Part shown: positions 19,543 through 28,303 of the stretch, piece after piece
How positions within the stretch are numbered: the first letter of the stretch is position 1
Layout of the letters: each line of letters begins with the position of its first letter
Assembly: GCF_024198255.1 (NCBI RefSeq)
Contig: NZ_JAJVKW010000003.1
Location: 496,001-560,000 of the forward strand
Reading direction: 5' to 3'
From: Myxococcus guangdongensis
GTDB taxonomy: Bacteria; Myxococcota; Myxococcia; Myxococcales; Myxococcaceae
Length of the DNA: 64,000 nt
Notes under the pieces: model-generated
What the model was told of the DNA's origin: nothing
What the model saw: only the letters and a program-made list of their open reading frames with translations
The model's database searches: none
Position numbers and translations under genes: made by a program

Positions 19543-20111
19543 CGCTCACCCAGGCCGTGTTCCTGGTGTTCATGGGCGCGCTCGTCCTGGAGCGGCTCGT
19601 GGAGCTGGCCCTCTCCAAGCGCAACGCGGCGTGGGCCTTCGCGCAGGGCGGGGTGGAGACGGGGCAGCGTCACTACCGCTTCATGGTGGTGTTCCACACG
19701 CTGTTCCTCTTCGCGTGCGTGGCGGAGGTGGTCCTGCTGCACCGCCCCTTCCCGGGCGCGTGGGGCTGGGCGGCGCTGGGCGGCGCGCTGGGGGCGCAGG
19801 CGCTTCGCTACTGGGCCATCTCCACGCTGGGCCTGCGGTGGAACTCGCGCATCATCGTCGTGCCGGGCCTGCACCCCGTGGAGGGGGGGCCGTACCGCTT
19901 CCTGCGCCACCCCAACTACGTCGCGGTGGTGCTGGAGCTGGCGTGTGTGCCGCTCATCCACGGCGCGTGGTGGACGGCCGTGTGCTTCTCGGTGGGGAAC
20001 CTGGTGTTGCTCTTCGTGCGCATCCGCGCGGAGGAAGCGGCCCTGGGGGACGTGTACGCGAAGGCGTTCTCCCATCGTCCCCGTTTCCTACCGGAGGTGC
20101 CCCGTGGCTGA
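19536..20111 (+). CDS. ICMT-like membrane methyltransferase of the type III PKS operon
   Basis: 191-aa polytopic protein with about four to five hydrophobic segments and the isoprenylcysteine carboxyl methyltransferase signature (GPYRFLRHPNY, then an acidic RAEEAALGD end). ATG 19536 overlaps the PKS gene by 7 nt. In srsABC-type clusters the equivalent enzyme (SrsB) O-methylates the alkylresorcinol; that role is inferred here. Confidence 0.85.
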   Translation: MVTLTQAVFLVFMGALVLERLVELALSKRNAAWAFAQGGVETGQRHYRFMVVFHTLFLFACVAEVVLLHRPFPGAWGWAALGGALGAQALRYWAISTLGLRWNSRIIVVPGLHPVEGGPYRFLRHPNYVAVVLELACVPLIHGAWWTAVCFSVGNLVLLFVRIRAEEAALGDVYAKAFSHRPRFLPEVPRG

Positions 20112-20382
20112 GCTCGAACTGGAGGTCCTGGCGGAGATTCGTCGAATCGCCATCGAGGAGCTGGAGTGGAAGGGCGAGGTGGAGCCCGGGCTCGACCTCG
20201 TGCGCGACCTGCAGCTCGACAGCCTGGGGTTGACGGTGTTGGCGGTGGGGCTGGAGAACCGCTTCCGCATCCGCTTGTCGGAGGAGGACGCGCAGGGGGT
20301 GCGCACGGTGGGGGACCTGGTGTCGCTGGTGGAGCGGCGCGTGCTGTCCACCGCGCGCGTGGCGGCGGAGGTCCGTTCGTGA
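20104..20382 (+). CDS. Acyl carrier protein
   Basis: 92-aa ACP with the phosphopantetheine attachment Ser40 in LQLDSLGL. GTG 20104 has GGAGG upstream and overlaps the methyltransferase by 8 nt. Overlap with the downstream acyl-AMP ligase by 4 nt suggests it receives the activated fatty acid and presents it to the type III PKS. Confidence 0.9.
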   Translation: MAELELEVLAEIRRIAIEELEWKGEVEPGLDLVRDLQLDSLGLTVLAVGLENRFRIRLSEEDAQGVRTVGDLVSLVERRVLSTARVAAEVRS

Positions 20383-22133
20383 GGGGACCCACGCTGCCCG
20401 CGGTGCGGTTCCCCACGGTGAACGCGATGCTCGCGACGACGGCCGGGACGGACTTCCGGCTGACGTTCGTGGACGCGGCCGAGAAGGAGACCTCGCTGTC
20501 CTGGGCGGAGGTGTACCGACGGGCGCGGCGCACGGCGGCGGGGCTGCTGCGCCTGGGCGTGCGCGAGGGGGAGCGGGTGGCGCTGCTCTTGCCCACCTCG
20601 CCGGCCTTCATGGATGCCTACTTCGGCGCGCTGCTGGCGGGCGCGGTGCCGGTGCCGCTGTATCCGCCGGTGCGGCTGGGGCGGCTGGAGGAGTACCACC
20701 GGGCGACGGCGCGGATGCTCCAGGTGACGGAGTCCTGCCTGGTGCTGACGGACTCGCGGGTGCGGCTGCTTTTGGGGCCGAGCGTGGAGAAGTCCCGTCC
20801 GCGCCTGGGCTGTCACACGGTGGAGGACGTGTCGCGCGAGGACGAGGGGCGCGAGGTGGCGGTGGGCGCGCACGCGCTGGGCCTCATCCAGTTCTCCTCC
20901 GGCTCCACGGTGGACCCGAAGCCGGTGGCGCTGACGCACGGGGCGCTGCTCGCGCAGTTGAGGGCGCTGGAGGTGGCGATGCCGGTGTCGCCCGACAGTC
21001 CGCGGGTGGGCGTGAGCTGGCTGCCGCTGTACCACGACATGGGGCTCATCGGCTGTCTGCTCTCGGCGCTGCACTACCCGGGGCACCTGGTGCTGATTCC
21101 GCCCGAGGCCTTCCTGGCGCGCCCCGCGCTGTGGCTGCGCGCGGTGTCCCGGCATCGGGGCTTCATCTCGCCGGCGCCCAACTTCGCGTATGGCCTGTGC
21201 TTGAAGCGGGTGAAGGACGCGGAGCTGGAGGGGGTGGACCTGTCGTCGTGGAAGCACGCGCTCAACGGCGCGGAGCCGGTGTCCTCGGAGACGCTGCAGC
21301 GCTTCGTGGAGCGCTTCGAGCGGTGGGGCTTCTCCGCGCGCGCGCTGCGGCCCGTGTATGGGCTGTCCGAGGCGTCGCTGGCCGTGACGTTCCCGCCGGA
21401 GGGGCGAGGTCCGCGCTCGCTGGGCGTGGACCCCGCGCTGCTCGCGAGAGAAGGCAGGGTGGAGGAGGGGGCTCGGCGGTTGGTGAGCGTGGGCGCGCCG
21501 GTGGCGGGCTTCGAGGTGGAGGTCCGCGACGAGCAGGGTGGGGTGTTGCCGGACAAGCGCGTGGGGCAGGTCTTCACGCGAGGGCCGTCGCTGATGAGCG
21601 GCTACTTCGGGGATGCGGTGTCCACGCGGCGCGCGCTGACGCTGGACGGGTGGCTGGACACGGGAGACCTGGGCTTCGTCGCGGAGGGGGAGCTGTACCT
21701 GACGGGCCGCGCGAAGGACGTGGTCATCATCCGCGGGGCGAACCACGCGCCGCAGTCCTTCGAGGAACCCCTTCAGTCGGTGGAGGGCGTGCGCACCGGG
21801 TGCGCGGTGGCGCTCGGCTTCACGCCCGAGGGTGGACAGGACGAGGCGCTGCTCATCCTCGCGGAGCGGGGTGGGACGGACGCCGACGAGGCCGTGGAGG
21901 AGCGCATCCGCGCGTCGGTGGTGGAGGCCACGGGCGTGCGTGCGCACACGGTGAGGTTGTTGGAGCCGGGGACGCTGCCGCGCACGTCGAGCGGGAAGCT
22001 GCGTCGGACGGAGGCGCTGCGGCGCTATCTCTCCGGAGAGCTGTCGCCGCCGAGGAAGGTGGGCATGGTGGGCATGGCGGTGGAGATGGCGCGCAGCGCG
22101 CTCGCCATGGCGCGGGCGGAGCACGATACGTGA
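20379..22133 (+). CDS. Fatty acyl-AMP ligase (FAAL-like)
   Basis: 584-aa adenylate-forming enzyme. Characteristic segments are GLIQFSSGSTVDPKPV (P-loop, FAAL form), SWLPLYHDMGLIG, FISPAPNFAYGLC, YGLSEASLAV, DGWLDTGDLGF and RAKDVVIIRGANHAP. It carries TSSGKLRR near the C-terminus. These favour a FAAL that passes acyl-AMP to an ACP rather than to CoA, consistent with the adjacent ACP gene. GTG 20379 overlaps the ACP by 4 nt, and its own stop overlaps the monooxygenase start by 4 nt. Confidence 0.9.
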   Translation: MRGPTLPAVRFPTVNAMLATTAGTDFRLTFVDAAEKETSLSWAEVYRRARRTAAGLLRLGVREGERVALLLPTSPAFMDAYFGALLAGAVPVPLYPPVRLGRLEEYHRATARMLQVTESCLVLTDSRVRLLLGPSVEKSRPRLGCHTVEDVSREDEGREVAVGAHALGLIQFSSGSTVDPKPVALTHGALLAQLRALEVAMPVSPDSPRVGVSWLPLYHDMGLIGCLLSALHYPGHLVLIPPEAFLARPALWLRAVSRHRGFISPAPNFAYGLCLKRVKDAELEGVDLSSWKHALNGAEPVSSETLQRFVERFERWGFSARALRPVYGLSEASLAVTFPPEGRGPRSLGVDPALLAREGRVEEGARRLVSVGAPVAGFEVEVRDEQGGVLPDKRVGQVFTRGPSLMSGYFGDAVSTRRALTLDGWLDTGDLGFVAEGELYLTGRAKDVVIIRGANHAPQSFEEPLQSVEGVRTGCAVALGFTPEGGQDEALLILAERGGTDADEAVEERIRASVVEATGVRAHTVRLLEPGTLPRTSSGKLRRTEALRRYLSGELSPPRKVGMVGMAVEMARSALAMARAEHDT

Positions 22134-23230
22134 GTCGTCGGTATGACGTCGCGGTGGTGGGGGGAGGTCCGGCCGGGCTCGCCGTGGCCATCCACGCCGC
22201 GACGCGGGGACTGAACACCGTGGTGCTGGAGCGCGCCTCGCTCCCGGCCGACAAGGCCTGCGGCGAGGGGCTCATGCCCGCGGGGCTCGCGGCCCTGGAG
22301 CGGCTGGGCGCGCTCACGCACCTGGACCGCTCGCAGAGCGCGCCGTTCGTGGGCATCCGCTACGTGCAGGAGGACGGCAGCACGGCGGAGGGCCTCCTCC
22401 CCGCGCCAGGGGGGCTCGGCGTGCGTCGGGTGGCGCTGGCCGAGGCGCTCGTCACCCGCGCGCGCGAAGTGGGCGCGGAGCTCCGCGAGCGGACCCACGT
22501 GGTGTCGCACCGCCGCGTCGGCGACGGCGTGACGCTGGAGCTGGTCGACGGCGAAGTCGAGGCGCGGATGCTGGTGGCCGCGGATGGGCTCGCCTCACCG
22601 CTGCGGCGCGCGGAGGGACTGGAGATGGACGCGGAGGGGCCTCGCCGCTTCGGCCTGCGCCGCCACTTCCAGCTCGAGCCCTGGTCCCCCTACGTCGAGG
22701 TGCACTTCGCGCACGGCGTGGAGGCCTACGTCACGCCCGCGGGAGCCCGGCGCGTGGGGCTCGCCTTCCTCTGGGAGGACGGAGGCGTGGAGGGACGCGT
22801 GGGCTTCGAGACGCTGCTCTCGCGCTTCCCGAAGCTCGAGGCGCGACTGTCCGCCGCGACGCCGGACTCCCAGGTGCGAGGCGCGGGGCCCCTGGCGCGC
22901 GTGGCCCGCGTGCGCGTGGCGGACCGCTTCGCCCTGGTGGGCGACGCCGCGGGCTACGTGGACGCCCTCACCGGAGAAGGGCTCTCCCTCGCCTTCTCCT
23001 GCGCGGAGTCGCTGGGCACGCTCCTGCCGGATGCGCTCGCGAAGGGCGCGGGCCGCGACGTGCTCCAGCCCTACGAGGCGCGCTTCCAGCAGGTGTTCCG
23101 CAAGTACGCCTGGGCCACGCGCTCACTCTTGATGCTGGCGAGGCGCCCCGGGTTGCGCCGCCCCATCGTCCGGATGCTCGGCCACAGCCCGTGGCTCTTC
23201 GAGCGCATCCTCCACACCGTCGTCGGGTGA
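22130..23230 (+). CDS. FAD-dependent monooxygenase/reductase of the type III PKS operon
   Basis: 366-aa flavoprotein of the geranylgeranyl-reductase/PHBH-like group: dinucleotide motif VVGGGPAGLAVA at the N-terminus, ACGEGLMPAGL, VAADGLASPLRR and the second FAD motif FALVGDAAGYVDALTGEG. In srsABC-like operons a flavin hydroxylase (SrsC) oxidises the methylated resorcinol to a quinone; that is the likely role. It is the last gene of the operon and converges on a TetR gene 8 nt away. Confidence 0.87.
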   Translation: MSRRYDVAVVGGGPAGLAVAIHAATRGLNTVVLERASLPADKACGEGLMPAGLAALERLGALTHLDRSQSAPFVGIRYVQEDGSTAEGLLPAPGGLGVRRVALAEALVTRAREVGAELRERTHVVSHRRVGDGVTLELVDGEVEARMLVAADGLASPLRRAEGLEMDAEGPRRFGLRRHFQLEPWSPYVEVHFAHGVEAYVTPAGARRVGLAFLWEDGGVEGRVGFETLLSRFPKLEARLSAATPDSQVRGAGPLARVARVRVADRFALVGDAAGYVDALTGEGLSLAFSCAESLGTLLPDALAKGAGRDVLQPYEARFQQVFRKYAWATRSLLMLARRPGLRRPIVRMLGHSPWLFERILHTVVG

Positions 23231-23238
23231 GCCGCGCC

Positions 23239-23883
23239 TCACGGCGCCTTGCCCAGCACCCACCCGACGAACATCTCCGACGAGCGCTCCAACAGCGGCT
23301 CAATCGAGTCGCTCTGGCTCTTCTTGCGCAGCGGCCCCTCGTTCCACAGCGACGCGAGCCCGTGCACCCAGGACCAGATGGTGAAGGCCAGGATGTCCAT
23401 GTCCATCTTGCCGCCCGAGGCCGCGCGCGCCTCCCGCGCAAGCTCCTGCAACCGCGCGTAGGCACGCATGCCTTCGGTGTGGATGCCCGCGTACTTCTCC
23501 TCGTCGCTCCACTCCTGGCGGAACATCACCCGGTAGTGCGCCGGGTGCTCCACCGCGAAGCGCGCGTAGCACCGCGCGAGCGCCTTGAGCTGCGTGTCGA
23601 GACGCGGCGCCCGGGCCTGCGTCATCGCCTCGTCCATTCGCGCGTTGAGGGCCCGATAGCCCTCCTCCGCCACCGCCGCCAACAGCGCGTCCTTGTCCCG
23701 GAAGTGGTGATACGGCGCCGCCGCCGTGACGCCCGCGCGCCGGGCCACCTCCCGCAGCGACACCGCGCCCACGTCCTCCGTCGCGATGAGCTTCAACGTC
23801 GCGTCCACCAACGCCTGCCGCAAATCCCCGTGGTGGTACGTCCGCCGCTTGGGCGCCGCCGCCTTCTTCGCCCGGGTCGTCAT
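23239..23883 (-). CDS. TetR-family regulator
   Basis: 214-aa repressor. N-terminal HTH (ALVDATLKLIATEDVGAVSL then REVARRAGVTAAAPYHHF) and a ligand domain with a WSWVHGLASLWNEGPL helix of the WHG type. It is divergent from an NAD-dependent epimerase gene with 90 nt between starts, which contains an inverted repeat (23941-23953). It probably represses that gene and itself. Confidence 0.92.
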   Translation of the reverse strand: MTTRAKKAAAPKRRTYHHGDLRQALVDATLKLIATEDVGAVSLREVARRAGVTAAAPYHHFRDKDALLAAVAEEGYRALNARMDEAMTQARAPRLDTQLKALARCYARFAVEHPAHYRVMFRQEWSDEEKYAGIHTEGMRAYARLQELAREARAASGGKMDMDILAFTIWSWVHGLASLWNEGPLRKKSQSDSIEPLLERSSEMFVGWVLGKAP

Positions 23884-23913
23884 GGCCCCAGCCTCCTGGT
23901 TCGCCCGTTCATC

Positions 23914-23953
23914 TTGACAGTGTTTAGACTGGCCCTTATTTGAACATCGTTCA
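23914..23953 (+). promoter_or_regulatory. Promoter with TetR-type operator for the epimerase gene
   Basis: A consensus -35 TTGACA (23914-23919) is followed after 17 nt by a poor -10 (TATTTG, 23937-23942). Immediately overlapping is the perfect inverted repeat TGAAC-ATC-GTTCA (23941-23953), a plausible binding site for the divergently encoded TetR protein. Confidence 0.6.
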
Positions 23954-23973
23954 CATTAACGGGGAGACGCCGG

Positions 23974-25017
23974 ATGCGCGCATTCGTCACGGGCAGCACG
24001 GGGCTGTTGGGCAACAACGTGGTGCGGGCGTTGGTGGCCGGGGGGCACACGGTGCGGGCGCTGGCGCGCTCGTCGACGAAGGCGCGCCAGGTGCTCGGCG
24101 GGCTTTCCGGAGTGGAGGTGGTGGAAGGGGACATGTTGGACGTGAAGGGCTTCGCGGCCGCGTTGGAGGGTTGTGACGTGGTCATCCACACGGCGGCGTA
24201 CTTCCGCGAATACTACGCGGCGGGAGACCACTGGCCGAAGCTGTATGCCATCAACGTGACGGCCACGGTGGCGCTGGCCGAGGAGGCGCAGAAGCGCGGG
24301 GTGAAGCGCTTCGTGGACATCAGCTCCTCGGGCACGGTGGGCGCCAAGGCGGACGGCTCGCCCGGGGACGAGTCGACGCCGCCCGCGGCGCTGCTCGCCG
24401 GCAACCTCTACTTCAAGAGCAAGGTGGAGTCGGAGCGCGAGCTCAACGCCTTCAGCGCGCGCACGGGCCTGGACGTGGTCTACATCCTGCCGGGGTGGAT
24501 GTTCGGTCCCGGGGACGCGGGGCCCACCGCCGCGGGGCAGCTCATCCTGGACCTGGCCGCGGGGAAGATGCCGGCCCTGCTCGAGGGGGGCTCGTGCCTG
24601 GTCGACGCGCGCGACGTGGCCGAGGCCACCCTGGTGGCGGCCCAGAAGGGACGCTCGGGGGAGCGCTACCTGGTGGGCGGTGAGTTCGTGGACCTGGGCA
24701 CGTTGGCCCGGACGATTGAAGCGGTGTCGGGCATCCCCGCGCCGCGCAGGGTGCTGCCCCACGCGCTGGCGCTGGTGCTGGGAGCACTGGGCCAGACGTG
24801 GGCCCGGCTGACGGGTGGGGAGACGGCGCTGACCGTGGAGGGGGTGCGCGTCATGCACGCGAAGCTGCGGGTGGACTCGTCCAAGGCGAAGCGGGAGCTG
24901 GGGGTGCGCTTCCGCCCGCTGGAGGAGACGCTGCGCGACACGGTGGATTGGCTGCGCGAGCACAAGCCCCAGATGGCGCCCGCCGCGAAGAGTCCTCGGG
25001 TGGCCACGTCCGCCTGA
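23974..25017 (+). CDS. Extended SDR NAD-dependent epimerase/dehydratase
   Basis: 347-aa Rossmann enzyme. It has a GSTGLLGNNV nucleotide motif at residues 7-16, GDMLD, HTAAYFREYYAAGD, SSSGTVG (catalytic Ser/Thr position) and Y-F-K-S-K, where the expected Y-x-x-x-K reads YFKSK. It resembles dihydroflavonol-4-reductase/hopanoid HpnA-like reductases. GGGGAGACG precedes the ATG. Controlled by the divergent TetR gene, it could act on a lipophilic or xenobiotic ketone; substrate unknown. Confidence 0.82.
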   Translation: MRAFVTGSTGLLGNNVVRALVAGGHTVRALARSSTKARQVLGGLSGVEVVEGDMLDVKGFAAALEGCDVVIHTAAYFREYYAAGDHWPKLYAINVTATVALAEEAQKRGVKRFVDISSSGTVGAKADGSPGDESTPPAALLAGNLYFKSKVESERELNAFSARTGLDVVYILPGWMFGPGDAGPTAAGQLILDLAAGKMPALLEGGSCLVDARDVAEATLVAAQKGRSGERYLVGGEFVDLGTLARTIEAVSGIPAPRRVLPHALALVLGALGQTWARLTGGETALTVEGVRVMHAKLRVDSSKAKRELGVRFRPLEETLRDTVDWLREHKPQMAPAAKSPRVATSA

Positions 25018-25114
25018 AGAGTCCTGCGCGGCCGCGTGCCCGCCATTACGATGCAGGCCCGTCGCGCCCTGACCGGAGGGCGTGGCCGTTGGTTTCCGAT
25101 GGAGCGTCGTCCCC

Positions 25115-26224
25115 ATGTCCCAGGCGTCCCTGGCCCGTTGGTTCCCCGCATCGACCGCCCTGTGGGGTCTGCTCGCCTGCGCGCCGCTCGTGGGCGGCTG
25201 CCTCTTCGCGGGCCCCAGTCACCGGGGGCCGCCGATGGCGCACTTCGACGGGGAGAAGTTCCAGAACATCGGTGACGCGCCGATGTTGTCTGCCTCCGAG
25301 TTGATTGGCGCGGCGCTCAAGGAGCCTCGCGGCGCCTGGCGCGAGTACGAGGACCTGGCCCCCGGCAGGCCGCCGCCTGAGCGCGTGGGGCCGGGGAAGC
25401 TCAAGGTCACGCTCATCAACCACGCCACCGTGCTCATCCAGGCGGACGGGGTGAATGTGCTGACGGACCCCATCTACTCGGAGCGGCCCAGCCCGGTGCC
25501 GTGGGTGGGACCCAAGCGGGTGCATCCGCCGGGCATCCGCTTCGAGGACCTGCCGCCCATCGATGTCGTGGTGGTGAGCCACAACCACTACGACCACATG
25601 GACCTGCCCACGCTGCGCAGGTTGGAGGCGGCGCACCATCCGCGCTTCATCGTCGGGTTGGGCAACAAGGCGCTCCTGGATGACGAGGGCTTCCGTCACG
25701 TGGAGGAGCTGGACTGGTGGCAGGCCACGCGGGTGACGCCGGAGGTGTCGGTGACGGCGGTGCCCGCGCAGCACCGCTCGAACCGGGGGCTCACGGACCA
25801 GGCGGAGACGCTCTGGGCCGGGTACGTCGTGTCGACGACGGGCGGGCCGGCGTTCTTCGCGGGGGACACGGGCTTCGGTCCACACTTCGCGATGATGGCC
25901 GCGCGCTTCGGGCCCATGCGGTTGTCGGTGTTGCCGATTGGGGCCTATCGGCCGCGCGTGCTCCACACGGTGCACATGGGGCCGCGCGAGGCGCTGGACG
26001 CGCACAAGGTGCTCAGCTCGTCCACGTCCGTGGCCATGCACCACAACACCTTCCCCATGGCCTTCGACGGACAGGACGAGGCGAAGTTCCTGCTGCTGCG
26101 GCTGCTCGCGCGCGAGGAGGTGCGCCCGCGCTTCTGGGCGCTCGGCTTCGGCGAGGGGCGGTTCGTCGAGCCCCTGCCGGCGACCCCCGCCGCGGTGGCG
26201 AGCGTGTGCGCGGCGGAGCGGTAG
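25115..26224 (+). CDS. Metallo-beta-lactamase-fold lipoprotein (NAPE-PLD-like)
   Basis: 369-aa exported hydrolase. ATG 25115 begins a lipoprotein signal (PLVGGC); a GTG at 25082 would add 11 residues before it. Metal-binding motif is SHNHYDHMD (HxHxDH), with further ligands in PAQHRS, FAGDTG and AMHHNTF. The WVGPKRVHPPG and THMGPREA-type layout is that of N-acyl-phosphatidylethanolamine phospholipase D relatives (UlaG/NAPE-PLD branch). A phospholipid or lipid-phosphodiester substrate is plausible but unproven. Confidence 0.85.
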   Translation: MSQASLARWFPASTALWGLLACAPLVGGCLFAGPSHRGPPMAHFDGEKFQNIGDAPMLSASELIGAALKEPRGAWREYEDLAPGRPPPERVGPGKLKVTLINHATVLIQADGVNVLTDPIYSERPSPVPWVGPKRVHPPGIRFEDLPPIDVVVVSHNHYDHMDLPTLRRLEAAHHPRFIVGLGNKALLDDEGFRHVEELDWWQATRVTPEVSVTAVPAQHRSNRGLTDQAETLWAGYVVSTTGGPAFFAGDTGFGPHFAMMAARFGPMRLSVLPIGAYRPRVLHTVHMGPREALDAHKVLSSSTSVAMHHNTFPMAFDGQDEAKFLLLRLLAREEVRPRFWALGFGEGRFVEPLPATPAAVASVCAAER

Positions 26225-26233
26225 GCTCGGGTG

Positions 26234-27589
26234 TCAGCGGTTGTAGGGCCGCTCCTGGACCCAGTTGAAGCCGCGCCCGAGGAGCTGGGTCTTCGACATG
26301 TCCACCGCCTTCAGCCGCACGTCGACCTTCGCGCCGTCGACCTCGCCTTGGAGCACCAGGTGCTCCGCGTCGGGTGTCTCGCGATGGAGGGTGGCCACGG
26401 GCTTCGCGCCGTCGTCCCAGCTCGACATGAGGAGGAGGGACTTCCCATCCCCGCCCTCCTTCACCGGGAAGTGGCGGCGCACGTCGTTCATCCGCCGGGC
26501 GGTCACCACGTTGCGGCCGACGGAGACGGCGCGCCAGCGATGCGGGTCCGTCAGGAGCGGCGGGAGCTCCTGGCCGTCTCGGGTGAAGGACTCGACCTGG
26601 TAGAGGCCCCCGAAGGGCGGCGGGGGCGCGCCGTCGCCCCACTGGGTGTAGCGCTCGTGGCCCCGGGTGATGCCGTTGTGGAGCAGCCAGCCGATGAAGA
26701 GGAGCTTGGCGGCGCGCGTGGCCCACAGGACGCGGGTGGGGAGGGTGAAGGGGAGCTCGAGGGAGGCGGGCTGGGTGGCGCGGTTGAGGACGAAGACGTT
26801 GGCGAGCCGGCGCAGGTCGGGCAGCGTGAGGAAGACGGCGAAGAGCAAGAGCTGGGTGGAGTAGAGCTTGACGGGGACGTCGTAGAAGAAGTTCAGCGCG
26901 ACGACGTTGGACATGACGCCGATGACCACGAGCGCGCCGAGCGTGGTGGTGCGTCGGGTGAGCAGCAGCAATCCGCCCAGCACCTCGGCGCCTCCGGTGA
27001 AGAGGTTGTAGCCGGGGGAGAAGCCCATGAAGGTCCACAACAGGCCCATGGGGGAGAAGTCGCCCAGGGACTGGGTGAGCCGCTCGATGGACGCCATGGG
27101 GAACTGCGACTTGAAGACCTTGGAGAAGCCGTAGCCCAGCATGGGGACGGCCAGCAGGTAGCGGACGTAGATGTGCAGCAGGGTGTGGGCCTTGTCGTAG
27201 CGAGGACGCCGCCGGTCGACGATGGACCACACCGCCATCGCGATGAGCGCGAGCGCGAGGAACAAGCCTGTCTGCGCGTAGTCGAAGGCCCTGTCGCCGC
27301 TGCCGGATTGCTCCATGGGCAGCTCGTGCGGGTATCTCGCCACGTGGCGCGTCACCCAGGGGACGACGATGGCCCAGAAGTCGCTGATGGCCTGGGAGAT
27401 GGACGCGCCGATGACGGGGAGCGAGTCGATGGGGAATGCGAAGCAGCTGATGAGGATGAAGGCGCAGAAGAAGCGGAAGCCGAGCCGCTTCGCGAGGCTC
27501 CACGGCGGTGGTGTCGGCTCGGGCGCGAGGGTGGGCGTCACCGGAGCGACAGGCTCCGGAGCGGCGGTGATGGGCGCGGCGGTGGTCAT
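26234..27589 (-). CDS. DoxX-like integral membrane protein
   Basis: 451-aa inner-membrane protein. ATG 27589 is preferred (AAGAGG upstream) over a start 42 codons earlier. After a Pro/Ala-rich N-terminus there are about six to seven hydrophobic segments, with a DoxX-type core (YLLAVPMLGYGFSKVFKSQFP; YNLFTGGAEVLGGLLLL; LGALVVIGVMSNVVALNFFYD). The last ~120 residues form a soluble domain ending RGFNWVQERPYNR. Function unknown. It converges on the metallo-hydrolase gene 9 nt away. Confidence 0.72.
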   Translation of the reverse strand: MTTAAPITAAPEPVAPVTPTLAPEPTPPPWSLAKRLGFRFFCAFILISCFAFPIDSLPVIGASISQAISDFWAIVVPWVTRHVARYPHELPMEQSGSGDRAFDYAQTGLFLALALIAMAVWSIVDRRRPRYDKAHTLLHIYVRYLLAVPMLGYGFSKVFKSQFPMASIERLTQSLGDFSPMGLLWTFMGFSPGYNLFTGGAEVLGGLLLLTRRTTTLGALVVIGVMSNVVALNFFYDVPVKLYSTQLLLFAVFLTLPDLRRLANVFVLNRATQPASLELPFTLPTRVLWATRAAKLLFIGWLLHNGITRGHERYTQWGDGAPPPPFGGLYQVESFTRDGQELPPLLTDPHRWRAVSVGRNVVTARRMNDVRRHFPVKEGGDGKSLLLMSSWDDGAKPVATLHRETPDAEHLVLQGEVDGAKVDVRLKAVDMSKTQLLGRGFNWVQERPYNR

Positions 27590-27818
27590 GGCGGCCTCTT
27601 GCCATTGAGCGTAGCCAAGACTCCGGCGTGGGCTCAAAAGACAGTCTTTCGCGAGGCGTGACGCGATGCGCGGCGAACGAGTGTTCGGGGCGTCTTGGTG
27701 CTCCGCGCGCGTCACGGGCAGGGACGTTCGAGGGCGGCGCCAGGGCCGCGGTGCGTGGCCGTCATCGGCGGGGTTGTCCTCGTGCCGGTGGCGAGCGTCG
27801 CGCGGCCAGTGGAGGCGC

Positions 27819-28298
27819 TCAGGCGCGGTCGTGCCGCCTTCCGCGAGCGGAGCGGCGACGTGGCTTGCTTCGTGGCGCGGAGGAGTGTGGCGGTTCGCTG
27901 GCGGTGCGCAGCGCGTCGATGAGTCGGAGCGCGGCGGGGTTCTCGGGCGCGTTCGCGCGTTGCACGGAGTAGATGAGGTTGGTGACCTGCTTGCGGCCGG
28001 GCGCCGGAGCGATGACGACGGCGCCCTGGCGCGCGGCCTGGGCGACGCAGTGGTCAGGAAGGATGGACCAGCCGTGGCCGGCGGCCACCGTGCTCACCAC
28101 CTCCTCGAGCTCCTCGAAGTGGTACGTGCCGCGCATCGAGCGGGGCTGTCGTCCGTAGTGCCCCTCGAACCACTTGCCGAAGACGTACTCGCACTCGTCA
28201 TAGGTGACGAAGGTCAGGTCCTCGAAGGCCTCGAGTCGGGGGAAGGTCTTCCCCTTGGCTCCCGGGGGCCCGACGAGCACGAGCTGTTCTCGCCACAC
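27819..28298 (-). pseudogene. LysR-type regulator remnant, DNA-binding half missing
   Basis: In-frame C-terminal half (about 160 codons) of a LysR substrate-binding domain. It begins abruptly at VWREQLVLVGPPG (codon at 28298) and runs through FEDLTFVTYDE, EEVVSTVAAGHGWSILPDH and LIYSVQR. The N-terminal HTH and half of the effector domain are absent: upstream codons are a Pro-rich antisense readthrough of the neighbouring phosphatase gene. A normal LysR protein is about 300 aa. The break coincides within about 10 bp with the start of the divergent phosphatase gene, pointing to one deletion. Confidence 0.75.
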
Positions 28299-28303
28299 GG
28301 GCG

